Assembly: GCA_020846635.1 (NCBI GenBank)
Contig: JADLDO010000036.1
Location: 124,001 to 188,000, forward strand
Source: Caldilineaceae bacterium
Lineage (GTDB): Bacteria; Chloroflexota; Anaerolineae; Caldilineales; Caldilineaceae
Direction: 5' to 3'
DNA length: 64,000 nucleotides
Positions 54,773 to 64,000 of the stretch are shown piece after piece (within the stretch, counting starts at the first letter, position 1; each line of letters begins with the position of its first letter). A program made the translations under genes and the position numbers. The notes under the pieces were generated by a model that saw nothing but the letters and a program-made list of their open reading frames with translations, searched no databases and was not told the origin of the DNA.

Positions 54773-56725
54773 CTATTTTACCGCTGTCTCTAAAGAGGCC
54801 CACAGGATGACATCGCGGTTGCGGGGGGCTTCTGTCGCCTCGCGGTAGACCATCCATCGCCACCAGGGCTGCACGCGCATCGCCCAACGCTGTATCAAGC
54901 TACTTTCATCTTCCGTCGCCCTCGTATCATCCTGCACCAACGTCCGCGGCAGCCACCACCGGTCAACATGGTAGCGGCTTCCCGCATAGGTGCTAGGCAA
55001 ATCAAGTTGTGCAGGATCATCAGAGGCCGTTGCGGGTGTAACCACCAACGGCAGCGGCACACTATCCGCTTCGACAAGGGGCGCAGTCACCCAGGCCAGA
55101 TTCCGCATATTGCGCAGTTCCCATCCCAAAACAGGATCAGGGCGCGCAGGCACAACCTGATCATCACCTGTCACATACGAAGCAACCTGCACTTGTACGG
55201 GCAGCTCATGCGGATCGCCCGCGCGGTGCGAGCTTAATGTTTCCATGTCTCTTGCCAACAACTGTACCTCTGGATGAGCCATTGTAGCCTGCCATCCCGC
55301 GGGTTCAATCACCACATTGGCAAAAGATAGCTTCCAGCTACTACGCACATAGATAACAAGGAGCAGCGACGCCAGCAAAGCCGCCGCCACCCAGGCTGCA
55401 TCACTCCGGTTTGCCCATACGGCGAACGCTACCAGAATCGCGATGCCAAGTCCAAAAATAACCAGCGTCGCTTGCGCCAAGACCGGATCGTAGGTACGGT
55501 TTGCCAGCAGCGCTGTTAGCCAGAGTGTGCCCGACACCATCAAAATCAGCAGCGTCAGCACCACCGCGCCCGCCTCGCGCCAATCCAAATCGCGGGGATA
55601 GCGGTCAATCAACGCATCCAGCCCAAAGGCTGACAACAAGAGCAGGGGCAACCCGACCATCGGCAAAGCCAAAGGACTCCGCCCAGGCAAAAGCCATAAC
55701 AAAGCCCCCCACAACAGCCAACCGGCGCACAAATAGAACAGGCGGCGCAAAAACGGCTGCCCGGACTCGGCCCGCTGTGTCCGGTAGGCGAGAACAGCCA
55801 ACCCGCCCGCTCCCAGGGGCAACAGTAGCGCGGCATCGACCCACAGGCGCAGCCACGGCCACGCCAGGTCATAGCCCCCCGTCAACAGCGGCAGCAGCGG
55901 CCCCGCGCTGCGTCCGTCAAATTGCGAGAGCCATACACTCACCCCGCTGCCAATCCAGGCCAAACCATCCAACCGGGCAAACCAAACCGTTGCGCCAGCC
56001 CATGCTGCGCCCCCAAACCAGAGCAGCCACGGTCGCTGCCACATTCCAGCCGCAGCCAATTCGCTACGCAGCAGCCAGCCCCACAAAATCACGATCGGCA
56101 GAAAGTTCCATCCCATCGGCCCCGACACCAGCAGCAACCCCGCGGCCACAGCCGTAATGCGCGGCCAATGCTTCGTCTGCTGCCCCGCGGCCTTGCTCAT
56201 GCCGGTTAGAACCAACAGGCCACCCAGTAGCGCAACACTTGCGCCATCCGCCAAACGACTAAAGCCCAAAAGCCACGGATCGATTGCCAGCAGGCAAGCC
56301 ACAAGCAAAGCCACCCGCCGCCCAAGCAGCCCGCGCCACCACCACGGCAGCACAATCAGCAGCGCGCCCGCAATGGCGCTGAAAAAGCGTGCGCCCCCAT
56401 CACTGTTAATGCCTGTCCAGAACAACAGCCATTGCAGCCCATAAAAAAGTGCGCTGTTGGGTGTCGGTGCATCGACCACACGCAGGCCATTCGCCGCCAA
56501 CCATGCAGGCCAACTGTTGCTCGCCTCCCACGGGGACAGCGGTTGCGCGCCCAATGCCCACAGGCGTATGGACAGGCCAAGCGCGAGCATAAGCGCATAG
56601 AGCAGCCGCTCCACGCTCCACCAACTCGCCACAGGCGCAACGCGGGGTGCAGATCGCGCAATTTCTTCATCAGTCATAGGTACTCTCACTGCATCTTGTG
56701 CCGCAGACTTCAATGTCACAGCCAT
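54773..56725 (-). CDS. GT-C-like integral membrane glycosyltransferase
   Basis: A 650-residue protein with about ten membrane helices and a C-terminal soluble domain. The first extracytoplasmic loop has LGAQPLSPWEASNSWPAW, where the Glu replaces the usual Asp-Glu pair of GT39 enzymes. It resembles a diverged PMT-family enzyme, and its donor and acceptor cannot be deduced. The start at 56725 (ATG) with GAAGG five bases before it is preferred over GTG 56737; it lies one base after the stop of the upstream gene, so translation is probably coupled. It is part of the same five-gene run. Confidence 0.72.
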   Translation of the reverse strand: MAVTLKSAAQDAVRVPMTDEEIARSAPRVAPVASWWSVERLLYALMLALGLSIRLWALGAQPLSPWEASNSWPAWLAANGLRVVDAPTPNSALFYGLQWLLFWTGINSDGGARFFSAIAGALLIVLPWWWRGLLGRRVALLVACLLAIDPWLLGFSRLADGASVALLGGLLVLTGMSKAAGQQTKHWPRITAVAAGLLLVSGPMGWNFLPIVILWGWLLRSELAAAGMWQRPWLLWFGGAAWAGATVWFARLDGLAWIGSGVSVWLSQFDGRSAGPLLPLLTGGYDLAWPWLRLWVDAALLLPLGAGGLAVLAYRTQRAESGQPFLRRLFYLCAGWLLWGALLWLLPGRSPLALPMVGLPLLLLSAFGLDALIDRYPRDLDWREAGAVVLTLLILMVSGTLWLTALLANRTYDPVLAQATLVIFGLGIAILVAFAVWANRSDAAWVAAALLASLLLVIYVRSSWKLSFANVVIEPAGWQATMAHPEVQLLARDMETLSSHRAGDPHELPVQVQVASYVTGDDQVVPARPDPVLGWELRNMRNLAWVTAPLVEADSVPLPLVVTPATASDDPAQLDLPSTYAGSRYHVDRWWLPRTLVQDDTRATEDESSLIQRWAMRVQPWWRWMVYREATEAPRNRDVILWASLETAVK

Positions 56726-56726
56726 A

Positions 56727-59216
56727 TTAACCTTCACGCAGGCGGAAGATCCGCACCTGTCCCCGCGAAAAAACGGTATCCATTTGCGCGCCTAGTTCTT
56801 CGAGCCGAAACGAAGTGATGCCATATTGCTCAATCTCCGTAGGGCCAACAAACACATAGTCGATCCCCCACTCCGCCAAAACCGCGGCAATCTCCTCTGG
56901 CGACCCTGTGCGATAGACGGTTTCAAGCGCATCCTGCCTGCCCTGCGCCATCGTTCCAAACGCACGCCCGCGCCATTGCGACTCATGGCCCCGCCACCCC
57001 AACAAAGTCGCTCTGCCCGTCATTGTACTAATTCGGTTGTGGGCTGGCGAATAGCTATCACCCGCCCCCTCTAGCACAACTTCATCTGGTGTGGTGTTCA
57101 ATTGCACCCAGCGAACCGCCTCCATCACATCGGGCACATATTGCTCTGCATACGCTGTAGCATCCAACGTGGGCACCTTGCGAGCAAAACCCCCAGTCTT
57201 AGCATACACACCCGCAAGAGGAAATAGCATTGCCGCCAGGACCAAGAGCAATGAAACCAGCGCCAGCCCCTCAGTCGGCCCCACGCGCTGGGGCAAACGA
57301 CGCAGCGCAACCGTGATGATATACGCGCTCGCCAACCCCAAAAGCAGCCACCCCTGATAATAAAACTTAAAAATCGTGTTCATGCGCGTGCCAAAATGGT
57401 CACGCAAAAAGACAAATTCCGGCGCATAGACCAGCGCCAGGCCAATCGCGCCCAACAACAGCACAAAAACCAAGTCTGCCGAAGCCACCCAGAGTTTCAG
57501 CGGCATCTGCATGAGCCTGACCAAACAGGCTCCAACGGCTGCAAGCAGCACCCCAACGAACAAAAAGGTCCAGGGTTCGCGCAACCAACGCTCGACAATC
57601 ACCGCAGCATACGACGTCGCGCCCTCCGGCAGTTCTAAATTCGCCAATTGACCTTGACCCCAGGGCGTCGAAGACAGGAGCGTGCTGAGTGCCAGTAAGC
57701 CAATTGGCACGCCCAACACGAATGCAGCCGTCGCCCCGACGGTCTGCCACCGCGGCCTCACCAGCCGCCAACCCAAAAGCAGCACTGCAATCGTTGCAGG
57801 AAGAAAGCCGCCAAACATCACCAAAAACTGAGGTAGCCGTGTTGGGTTAAAGACATTGGGAATAAGCCCCCCTGCCTGGCTCTGTGCCGTGAGAAAATAG
57901 GGCAGATAGAACAGCACCGTCCCCAACAACAGCGCGCCCCCAATCCAGACTGTGCGCTTCCACGCTCCCCCACTCCCAATCAACACCACCGCCACCAGCA
58001 GCAACCAGTAAGGAGGATAATCCCACGTATTTAGGAAAACTAAACTGCCAAAAACAATGAGATAGACCAAAGCATCCAACCACCTCACCGGCAGCCATTG
58101 CCGCCAGGAGGTTAGCGATTGCTCGGCGCTCTCTGGATCACGTTGAGTCAGCATCAACAGCAAATTAAACGCCAATCCAATCGCCAAGAGCGCCACAGGC
58201 ATGGCAAGCACATGGGGGTGATTGTCCCCCAGTAAGTAGCTGAACATCGGAAATTCATCAATGATGAGCGATGAGCCTCCATAGTTCCCTGACAAGTCCA
58301 GATCGCTCAGAACCCGGCTGCTCCGCCACCACCACCAATCATAGCTAATAAACCACTGCCCCGTCTGGCTCGCACGCTCAGGAAACTCGTGTACATCAAC
58401 CCACCGCGCAAGCCTATCAATATTGACCCCCTGGGCATAAAGCCACTCCAGGATCACCTGCAAATTACCCACAAAGGCCACGCAGATTCCACCCAGGAGG
58501 CCGCCCACCAAACCCCAAACAGGGATGCTGCCACCAGCCCGATCCGGCTGTCCGGCATCTGCTTTCGAGCCAAATCGCCACGCCAGCAGGTTCATCACAA
58601 CCCCAAAGCAGCCCACCCACAAATAGCCATACCAGACCGCCTGCCCGATGTTATAGGCAATGCTGGGCGGCGTGCCTGCCAAACGTGCCAGCGTGGTCAA
58701 CAGCCAATATCCCAGGTAATAATAGCTGATCCCATAACCCGCCAGCCACGCGTCTTGCGGTGGATACGTGGGGCTGGCCCAAATACTGTTCATAAACATC
58801 AAGTCCATCGGCTGCTCAGTATGATCCGCCGCAGGATCAAGAGCACGCACCAACACCCAAGCGACAAAGGGCAGCACAAAGACAATCTCGGCTGTTACCA
58901 GCGCGCGCCACCTGCCACCCTCTCGCAGTGAACGCGCCCACGCCCGGAAATCTTCCCACCCCACAAGCCAGCTAGCGGCTCCCACAGTCACCAGCACCAG
59001 GCACACGCCGCCGCGCTCGTTGCGCACTAGCCCATAGCTGTACCCCAGCCAAAAGAGCACACCGACCATCAAGATCCCGCTGATTTTGGCAAAGCTGTAG
59101 CCCCGGTCCGGCAGTGCCCGCATGACGCGCAGGGTCAGCGGCAACACCGCCAACGCAACCAACTGCACAACCACATACCAAAGCAAAATCAACCAGATGA
59201 CCGTCGACCAACCCAT
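56727..59216 (-). CDS. Chlor_Arch_YYY (DUF2298) family membrane protein
   Basis: An 829-residue multi-pass membrane protein of the family named for a Tyr-Tyr-Tyr motif shared by Chloroflexus and Archaea. The motif is in AGYGISYYYLGYWLLTTLA near residue 165. LGDNHPHVLAMP near 330 is the second conserved block (Asn-His-Pro-His), and FLRDHFGTRMNTIFKFYYQGW near 610 the third. The C-terminal soluble domain contains EYQPDVMEAVRWVQLNTTPD-like and GWRGHESQWRG segments. Relatives are GT-C-like and thought to act in glycan assembly, without defined biochemistry. It overlaps nothing upstream and is coupled to the next gene downstream. Confidence 0.85.
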   Translation of the reverse strand: MGWSTVIWLILLWYVVVQLVALAVLPLTLRVMRALPDRGYSFAKISGILMVGVLFWLGYSYGLVRNERGGVCLVLVTVGAASWLVGWEDFRAWARSLREGGRWRALVTAEIVFVLPFVAWVLVRALDPAADHTEQPMDLMFMNSIWASPTYPPQDAWLAGYGISYYYLGYWLLTTLARLAGTPPSIAYNIGQAVWYGYLWVGCFGVVMNLLAWRFGSKADAGQPDRAGGSIPVWGLVGGLLGGICVAFVGNLQVILEWLYAQGVNIDRLARWVDVHEFPERASQTGQWFISYDWWWWRSSRVLSDLDLSGNYGGSSLIIDEFPMFSYLLGDNHPHVLAMPVALLAIGLAFNLLLMLTQRDPESAEQSLTSWRQWLPVRWLDALVYLIVFGSLVFLNTWDYPPYWLLLVAVVLIGSGGAWKRTVWIGGALLLGTVLFYLPYFLTAQSQAGGLIPNVFNPTRLPQFLVMFGGFLPATIAVLLLGWRLVRPRWQTVGATAAFVLGVPIGLLALSTLLSSTPWGQGQLANLELPEGATSYAAVIVERWLREPWTFLFVGVLLAAVGACLVRLMQMPLKLWVASADLVFVLLLGAIGLALVYAPEFVFLRDHFGTRMNTIFKFYYQGWLLLGLASAYIITVALRRLPQRVGPTEGLALVSLLLVLAAMLFPLAGVYAKTGGFARKVPTLDATAYAEQYVPDVMEAVRWVQLNTTPDEVVLEGAGDSYSPAHNRISTMTGRATLLGWRGHESQWRGRAFGTMAQGRQDALETVYRTGSPEEIAAVLAEWGIDYVFVGPTEIEQYGITSFRLEELGAQMDTVFSRGQVRIFRLREG

Positions 59217-59294
59217 GCGCGGCAGGCTCTCTCTATGAAGCGATAAAGGAGGAGGGATGAATTACAAAGGGTGGAGGGAGGCACTTCTCTTTTC

Positions 59295-62200
59295 TCATCC
59301 CCCATCCCTCATGCTGAGCGCCGGCGGCTGCGGTACAGGCACGAACCAGCCGCCATCCTGCATGGCAAGCCGCCCCGGTACTGCGTAGATGACAACGCCC
59401 TCATTCTCAAAAAGCACGTCAAGTCTGCCTGCTGTCGCCATGTTTGCCAACTTTTGCACACCCTCTGGGTGTCGATAGCGTTCCAACTGCCCCGCATAGA
59501 TCAGCGTAATCTGCAACTGGTCGATCAATTCCTGCGTGCGCTCCACGCTCGGCGTATCCCAAAACTCCCGGTGCAGCCCATCACGCGCCCCGACTTGTTC
59601 ACCATAACGCTGCTCCGACACATGCGCACCCCGCAAGCCACTCAACCCCGTCATACTGGCAACGCGCGTACCGCCCGCGCGGTAATAATCCACCTCCGCG
59701 CTTTCCACAATCACCAAATTGCCGCGCACATGATCCAACAACCAGTGGATCGCCTCGCTGTCATAGCTCAGATCGATCCAATGGCTGTCGTCGGGCCAGG
59801 AGAATCGCCCCTGCTCCATAAAGGCCAGCCCGTCGAGCGTGCCAAAAGGCGGAACCCAGCCCATGAACCGCTGGCTCAAGCGCGCCGGTGTCCCCAACAC
59901 CAGATAAACACTGCTGGCAGCCAGGAGCGCGACACAGGCCACGCGCCATAGCAGCCGCCAACCGCGCCGGGGCTGATAGAAACCCCGGTAGAAGGATGGC
60001 GACACCCAAACCGGCTCATCGCCTGCGCGCGTCCCCTCCATCGAGACATCTTCGCCAACGTGCTCTGCTGGATCTGCCCTATGCCGCAGACGATAGCTCC
60101 AGAGTTCGCTCCACAAGCGGGGCAGCACAATTGCACTCGCGATCCCCCACAACACCCAAACCTGATTGAAGAATTTAAACAGCGTGTTCATCCGGTACCA
60201 AGCGTCACCCTGCAAAAAATCCTTGAGATAGACCACCTGCGTACCCGCCAGGATCGCCAAACCTGTTAGAGACAGCATCGTCGCCAACGCATCGGCGGCA
60301 TCAGTCTCACGCTCGCGCCGCCAAAGCAGGGGCAGCGCCACAGCCAACAGCGCCAAACAGAGGGCCAGGACACCTCGCCCCAACACGCCCACGATAATGG
60401 CGATCACCAAAAGCGTTGGGATAGCCGCCACGCTCAGCAGGTAGCCCAATGTGGGTGCTTGCACAAGAAGGCGATGCAAGTACCAAAGCCGTGGCAGCCG
60501 TTCAAAATGGCGCAGCGACATTCCCATCAATCGCGCCACGCCACCCTGCGACGGCACAGCACCGCTCGACTGCGCTTCAACTTCAGCCGTCTCCGCCCGC
60601 AGCGCGACAGGCTCGTTTGCTTCTGCCGGTGGGGAGCCGCCAACCAGGAGATCTTCATCCCGCCTGGCGAACTCATCTACAACCAAGTTCGCTGGGGCAT
60701 CCGCTTGAACAGGCCCACTAGGCAGATCGTCGCCCACAGCCGATTGGCTGGAGAGAATTCGCGAAGGCAGGCCAGCGCGGCTCACCGACCACAAGAGCCA
60801 ACTGGCAACAATGAAACCCAAACCACCCCACACCAGCAGCCACAATCCCAGGTCATCACCCGCGCGTACAAAGCCCACTCCCGACGCGCCAACATTGACA
60901 AAATTAGCAAAGAACGGCAGATAGAAAAGTATCGCGCCCACAAGCAGCGCGACGGTTGCCAGCCCCACCCGTACAAAACGAATGCGCCCAAAGGTTCGAT
61001 ACTCACTGATCAACAGCGTCAGAATTGCCAGCCCCAAATAGGTCGGCACTTCCCACAAATTGACACTGATCAGCGCGCCCAGCAAGAAGGCCAATGCTAC
61101 CAGCAGGACCACGCCCAACACGCGCGCCTCGCTCCATACCGCTCGATACTGCACCAAAATGCTAAAGAGCGCCCCCAGAAAAAACAAGGCCAGCGGGATC
61201 CCAATCAAATGCGGGTGCAGGTCGGCAAAAAGAAAGCTCCAATAGGGAAACTCGTTGATGGTCGCGGGAATCACACGACTCGGCCCCCAGAAGTCATAGC
61301 CCGGTAATGTCGTCCGCCCCATCGCCACCTGTACCAGCCCCGCAATACTCTCCACCAGCCAGGTGACACCCGGCAGCGCACTCTGCAATTGCACCGGGCT
61401 GCGTTCGCTCAACTGGCGCGCAATCTGCCCATAGCCATCCAAATTGCCCAGCAGCGCCACCAGGAACGGCCCCAACAGCGCCGCCATCACCCCCTCTTGC
61501 CAGCGCTGCGTGCGTCGCCACAGGCTCCACGCCGTATGCGTAATCGCAAACGCATTGCCCACGGTCAAGGCAAAGAGCAAGGGGATCGTCAGGTTGAAAG
61601 CCACCTCGGCATAGACACCGGTCAGCTTGATCAAAAAGGCAACGAGATAGAGGCCAAAGTAGTAATAGTTGATATAGCCGCCTGCAAAGTGCGGATCGAC
61701 AGGGGGGAACGTGGGGCTCCGCAAAACGCCGTTGAGAAAGGCAAACTCCATGAACTTCTCACCACCAAACCACGGCTGCCAGAGGTCGGGATTCACCATG
61801 CGAATAAAAACAAAGAACGCAAAGGCAGCAAGCAGCAAGCCTTCTTCAAGCAGCAAAAGCCGCCAGCGCGTCGCCAAAAACTCGCGCAGCGCATGACGCT
61901 GCCGCCATGCCAACCCCGCCCCACACGCCACCAGCACCAGCACCACCAGCCAGCTATTCCGCACTGTATTGTACAGCCAGCCCGCGCTTGCCAACAGCCA
62001 CAAGAGCCATCCCGCCAGCAGCCATCCCATCGTCCGGCTAAAGAGATAGCCGCGGTCGAGCCACGGCGCAAACAACGCAAAGCAGACCGGCCACGCCGCC
62101 AGGCCGAGCAACGCCACCACGACCCACCAGGTCAGCACCGCGGCCAATGGCTGTTCGCTTGCCCAACCATTCCAACGATAGTTGTCCACCAGGGGCAGCG

Positions 62201-64000
62201 CCGACAGTGGCTCATCAAAAAGCAGATCATTGCGCGCGGACGGTGCGACGGTCGCGCTGTCGCGCTGCCCACTGAGCAACCCCACCAACCCGCTCAACAG
62301 GCCACGCCGCTCACTGCCAGGCCGGTTGCCCAGGCCCATCAACTCCAACAGCGGGCTAAGCGGCGAATCTTGCCCGCGGTAGTATGGGATCGCCGTCTCC
62401 CAGCTATGGTCAAAGATCGCATCAAACTCGGCATCGCTCAACTGGCGCACCTTGCGAAAGACCGTCACCTGCGGATGATCATACAGGCTCCAACTTTCGT
62501 CAGCATAGCGATCATCAAATTTCCAACCAAAAAGCCGCGGCGGTGATGTAAACTCTGCTGCCATTTCAAAACCCAAACGCCCATCCCACATCGCATCATA
62601 ATAGAGGTTGGTCATTGGATAGCGCTGCGGCAGCTCATCCACACTGTCATAGATGCGCTTAGACGAGTAGGCAACAAAATCCGCTTCGCTCAATTTCTGC
62701 TTGAGGATGGCATACTTCTCTGCCGTATCCTCTTCATAGGGGCTCCAATCGATATTATGCAGATCGGTCGTCCCCATATCCATACCCGGCTCACCGGGGA
62801 TGGTCTTGGGAAGCGGATCGTCCCATGATTCCCACAGGATCAGGGAGCCGCGCGGGGCATTCTGATAGATCCAGCGGCTCGCCGTAATCCACGTATGCTC
62901 TTGCCCGTGGACGCCATTCACATAGGCCAAAGACCAAAAGAGCGCACAAACCAGCACCACTGCGCCCACCAGCCCGCTGGCGATCGGCGCAAACGTCGCT
63001 GTCCAGCTACGCCCTTCCTGTGACGCTGCCCGTCGCGCCATCCCCCATCGCCAAATCAGCCACAGCAACGCCGCCCCAAAAAGCACGACAAAGGGTAAAA
63101 CAGGACTCATGTAGCGATTAAACTTAGCAAGAAATGCCCCGGTGATGCCAAAATAGGGCGCGACCCAACTCCAAATGACAACATTCGCCGCCTCACTCTG
63201 GCTCAGTTGCAAAGAGGCCAACCGCCCGCGCACCCAGGCCCCAACCAGCCGCGCCAATGTCCACACCAGCGCTACCGCTGCCGCCAACGTGCCCAGCAAG
63301 GACAAGATGCCCAGAGGCCAGCCCAGCCCCCATTGCATCTGCTGTTGGATAAAATAAATGTACGGAAGTGTGTTGCGGTACTGGCGGGTAAAGGGAAAGT
63401 CGGCAACGCCGCGCACCATCTGCCCCTGGTCAACAAGCGTCGCCTTGACAAAGCGTTCCCAGTCCAGCACGGCATAAGGGGACGCGACAAAGAAGGTGAT
63501 ACCCATCACCACTAAGGCCAAGACCAACGCACCTAATGCACGCGCTTGGCTGCGCGCGCCCAGCCCAGTCTGCTCCCGTTGCGCCGTCACCAGCCAGAGT
63601 ACCGCAGCCGTTATGGGAACTGCCAGGATCGGCAGCGCACTAAATTTTGAGGCGACCGCAAGCCCCGCGGCGATCCCGGTCAGCAGCGCCGCCCGCAGCC
63701 TCCGCTCCTGCACCATCATCACCCCGCCCAGCACAGCCATTACTGTAAAGGTTGTGCTTGCAGGGTCCATCGCAAAAAAGTGGGCGAGTTGGATCGCTTG
63801 TGCCGTAAATGTATAGAACGCCGCGGCCAATAGCCCCGCGCCCACGCCAAAGCTGCGCCGCCCCAGCAAAAAGAGCAGCCAAATGGTCAGCGTATCCAGC
63901 AGGGCAATCAGCAGCCGCCCAGCCACAGCAACGCCGCCACAAGGCTGATCTGCGCGTGCCATCCGCTCTGCTGCGCTCGATGGCACACCCACCTGTTCGG
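59295..64000 (-). CDS. Fusion of a GT39-like domain with a Chlor_Arch_YYY domain (5' end cut by window edge)
   Basis: The frame is open through base 64000, so the true start lies outside the window and the visible part has at least 1565 residues. The first half is a GT39-like enzyme (GRLLIALLDTLTIWLLFLLGRRSF, AHFFAMDPASTTFTVMAVL, VASKFSALPILAVP) with a soluble loop at about 350-560. The second half, from about residue 640, is a YYY-family unit with GGYINYYYFGLYLVAFLI, LHPHLIGIPLALFFLG and YRMNTLFKFFNQVWVLWG, paralogous to the next gene downstream. Its C-terminus (AGGTRVASMTGLSG) parallels that gene as well. So a donor-using enzyme and its partner seem fused in one chain. Confidence 0.85.
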   Translation of the reverse strand, partial: EQVGVPSSAAERMARADQPCGGVAVAGRLLIALLDTLTIWLLFLLGRRSFGVGAGLLAAAFYTFTAQAIQLAHFFAMDPASTTFTVMAVLGGVMMVQERRLRAALLTGIAAGLAVASKFSALPILAVPITAAVLWLVTAQREQTGLGARSQARALGALVLALVVMGITFFVASPYAVLDWERFVKATLVDQGQMVRGVADFPFTRQYRNTLPYIYFIQQQMQWGLGWPLGILSLLGTLAAAVALVWTLARLVGAWVRGRLASLQLSQSEAANVVIWSWVAPYFGITGAFLAKFNRYMSPVLPFVVLFGAALLWLIWRWGMARRAASQEGRSWTATFAPIASGLVGAVVLVCALFWSLAYVNGVHGQEHTWITASRWIYQNAPRGSLILWESWDDPLPKTIPGEPGMDMGTTDLHNIDWSPYEEDTAEKYAILKQKLSEADFVAYSSKRIYDSVDELPQRYPMTNLYYDAMWDGRLGFEMAAEFTSPPRLFGWKFDDRYADESWSLYDHPQVTVFRKVRQLSDAEFDAIFDHSWETAIPYYRGQDSPLSPLLELMGLGNRPGSERRGLLSGLVGLLSGQRDSATVAPSARNDLLFDEPLSALPLVDNYRWNGWASEQPLAAVLTWWVVVALLGLAAWPVCFALFAPWLDRGYLFSRTMGWLLAGWLLWLLASAGWLYNTVRNSWLVVLVLVACGAGLAWRQRHALREFLATRWRLLLLEEGLLLAAFAFFVFIRMVNPDLWQPWFGGEKFMEFAFLNGVLRSPTFPPVDPHFAGGYINYYYFGLYLVAFLIKLTGVYAEVAFNLTIPLLFALTVGNAFAITHTAWSLWRRTQRWQEGVMAALLGPFLVALLGNLDGYGQIARQLSERSPVQLQSALPGVTWLVESIAGLVQVAMGRTTLPGYDFWGPSRVIPATINEFPYWSFLFADLHPHLIGIPLALFFLGALFSILVQYRAVWSEARVLGVVLLVALAFLLGALISVNLWEVPTYLGLAILTLLISEYRTFGRIRFVRVGLATVALLVGAILFYLPFFANFVNVGASGVGFVRAGDDLGLWLLVWGGLGFIVASWLLWSVSRAGLPSRILSSQSAVGDDLPSGPVQADAPANLVVDEFARRDEDLLVGGSPPAEANEPVALRAETAEVEAQSSGAVPSQGGVARLMGMSLRHFERLPRLWYLHRLLVQAPTLGYLLSVAAIPTLLVIAIIVGVLGRGVLALCLALLAVALPLLWRRERETDAADALATMLSLTGLAILAGTQVVYLKDFLQGDAWYRMNTLFKFFNQVWVLWGIASAIVLPRLWSELWSYRLRHRADPAEHVGEDVSMEGTRAGDEPVWVSPSFYRGFYQPRRGWRLLWRVACVALLAASSVYLVLGTPARLSQRFMGWVPPFGTLDGLAFMEQGRFSWPDDSHWIDLSYDSEAIHWLLDHVRGNLVIVESAEVDYYRAGGTRVASMTGLSGLRGAHVSEQRYGEQVGARDGLHREFWDTPSVERTQELIDQLQITLIYAGQLERYRHPEGVQKLANMATAGRLDVLFENEGVVIYAVPGRLAMQDGGWFVPVPQPPALSMRDGG

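Noticed and set aside
61389-62546. 385-residue plus-strand frame opposite the large glycosyltransferase
   Set aside because: Gln/Arg/His-rich shadow of a membrane-protein coding strand with no domain, start signal or conserved motif.

Overview
The window looks like a chromosomal segment from a Chloroflexota bacterium, most likely of the Caldilineae/Anaerolineae type. This is inferred from gene content: a heme cluster of the coproporphyrin type (a hemQ gene plus a Bacillus-like ferrochelatase), GT-C glycosyltransferases of the Agl23 and 'Chlor_Arch_YYY' families, fused beta-propellers, and a huge Thr/Pro-rich surface protein. I found no rRNA, tRNA, CRISPR array or complete insertion sequence. 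No gene-free stretch exceeds about 290 bases.

Layout. 1-5560 (+) is a tetrapyrrole operon: end of hemD, then hemB, hemQ, hemE, hemH, hemL. 5561-7511 is a small accessory island: a perfect 30-bp inverted repeat, an HNH-type zinc protein and a tyrosine recombinase with its own clear promoter. 7530-12152 (-) holds a 1462-residue mucin-like, sortase-signal-bearing protein and a small membrane protein. 12304-14448 (+) is a three-gene run: inositol-monophosphatase family protein, small unknown protein, alpha/beta hydrolase. 14445-18181 (-) carries purA, a short-chain dehydrogenase and guaB. 18318-20801 (-) is a lysine 2,3-aminomutase followed by a Ddl-like ATP-grasp ligase. 21084-25366 (-) is a late-histidine cluster (hisH, a phosphatase-like gene, a hisA-Nudix fusion, hisF, hisI, hisE), preceded by a DUF402 protein and a nitrilase-family protein without its catalytic Cys.

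26749-34000 and beyond: lspA and rluD (+), a small secreted protein (-), an FAD oxidoreductase (+), a ConA-like-fold protein and a methyltransferase (-). 32150-36622 (+) is an alpha-2-macroglobulin lipoprotein, convergent on a HExxH metallopeptidase across a strong bidirectional hairpin. 38165-46402 contains adenosine deaminase, type II pantothenate kinase, a small beta-repeat protein, an acyltransferase, a transglutaminase/DUF58 pair and a PyrK-like iron-sulfur protein.

46446-64000 (-) is one long cell-surface cluster: a LysM/M23 peptidase and then five very large membrane proteins of GT-C type. Two of these end in NHL beta-propellers, and two carry the Tyr-Tyr-Tyr motif of the YYY family. 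The last is cut by the window edge.

The most unusual items are the GT-C/propeller cluster considered together with the mucin-like protein, the HisA-Nudix fusion, the macroglobulin with membrane segments at its bait region, two enzyme-family proteins missing key catalytic residues, and helically phased repeat arrays upstream of lspA. All functional calls come from reading the sequence and from knowledge of the families; no database search was run.
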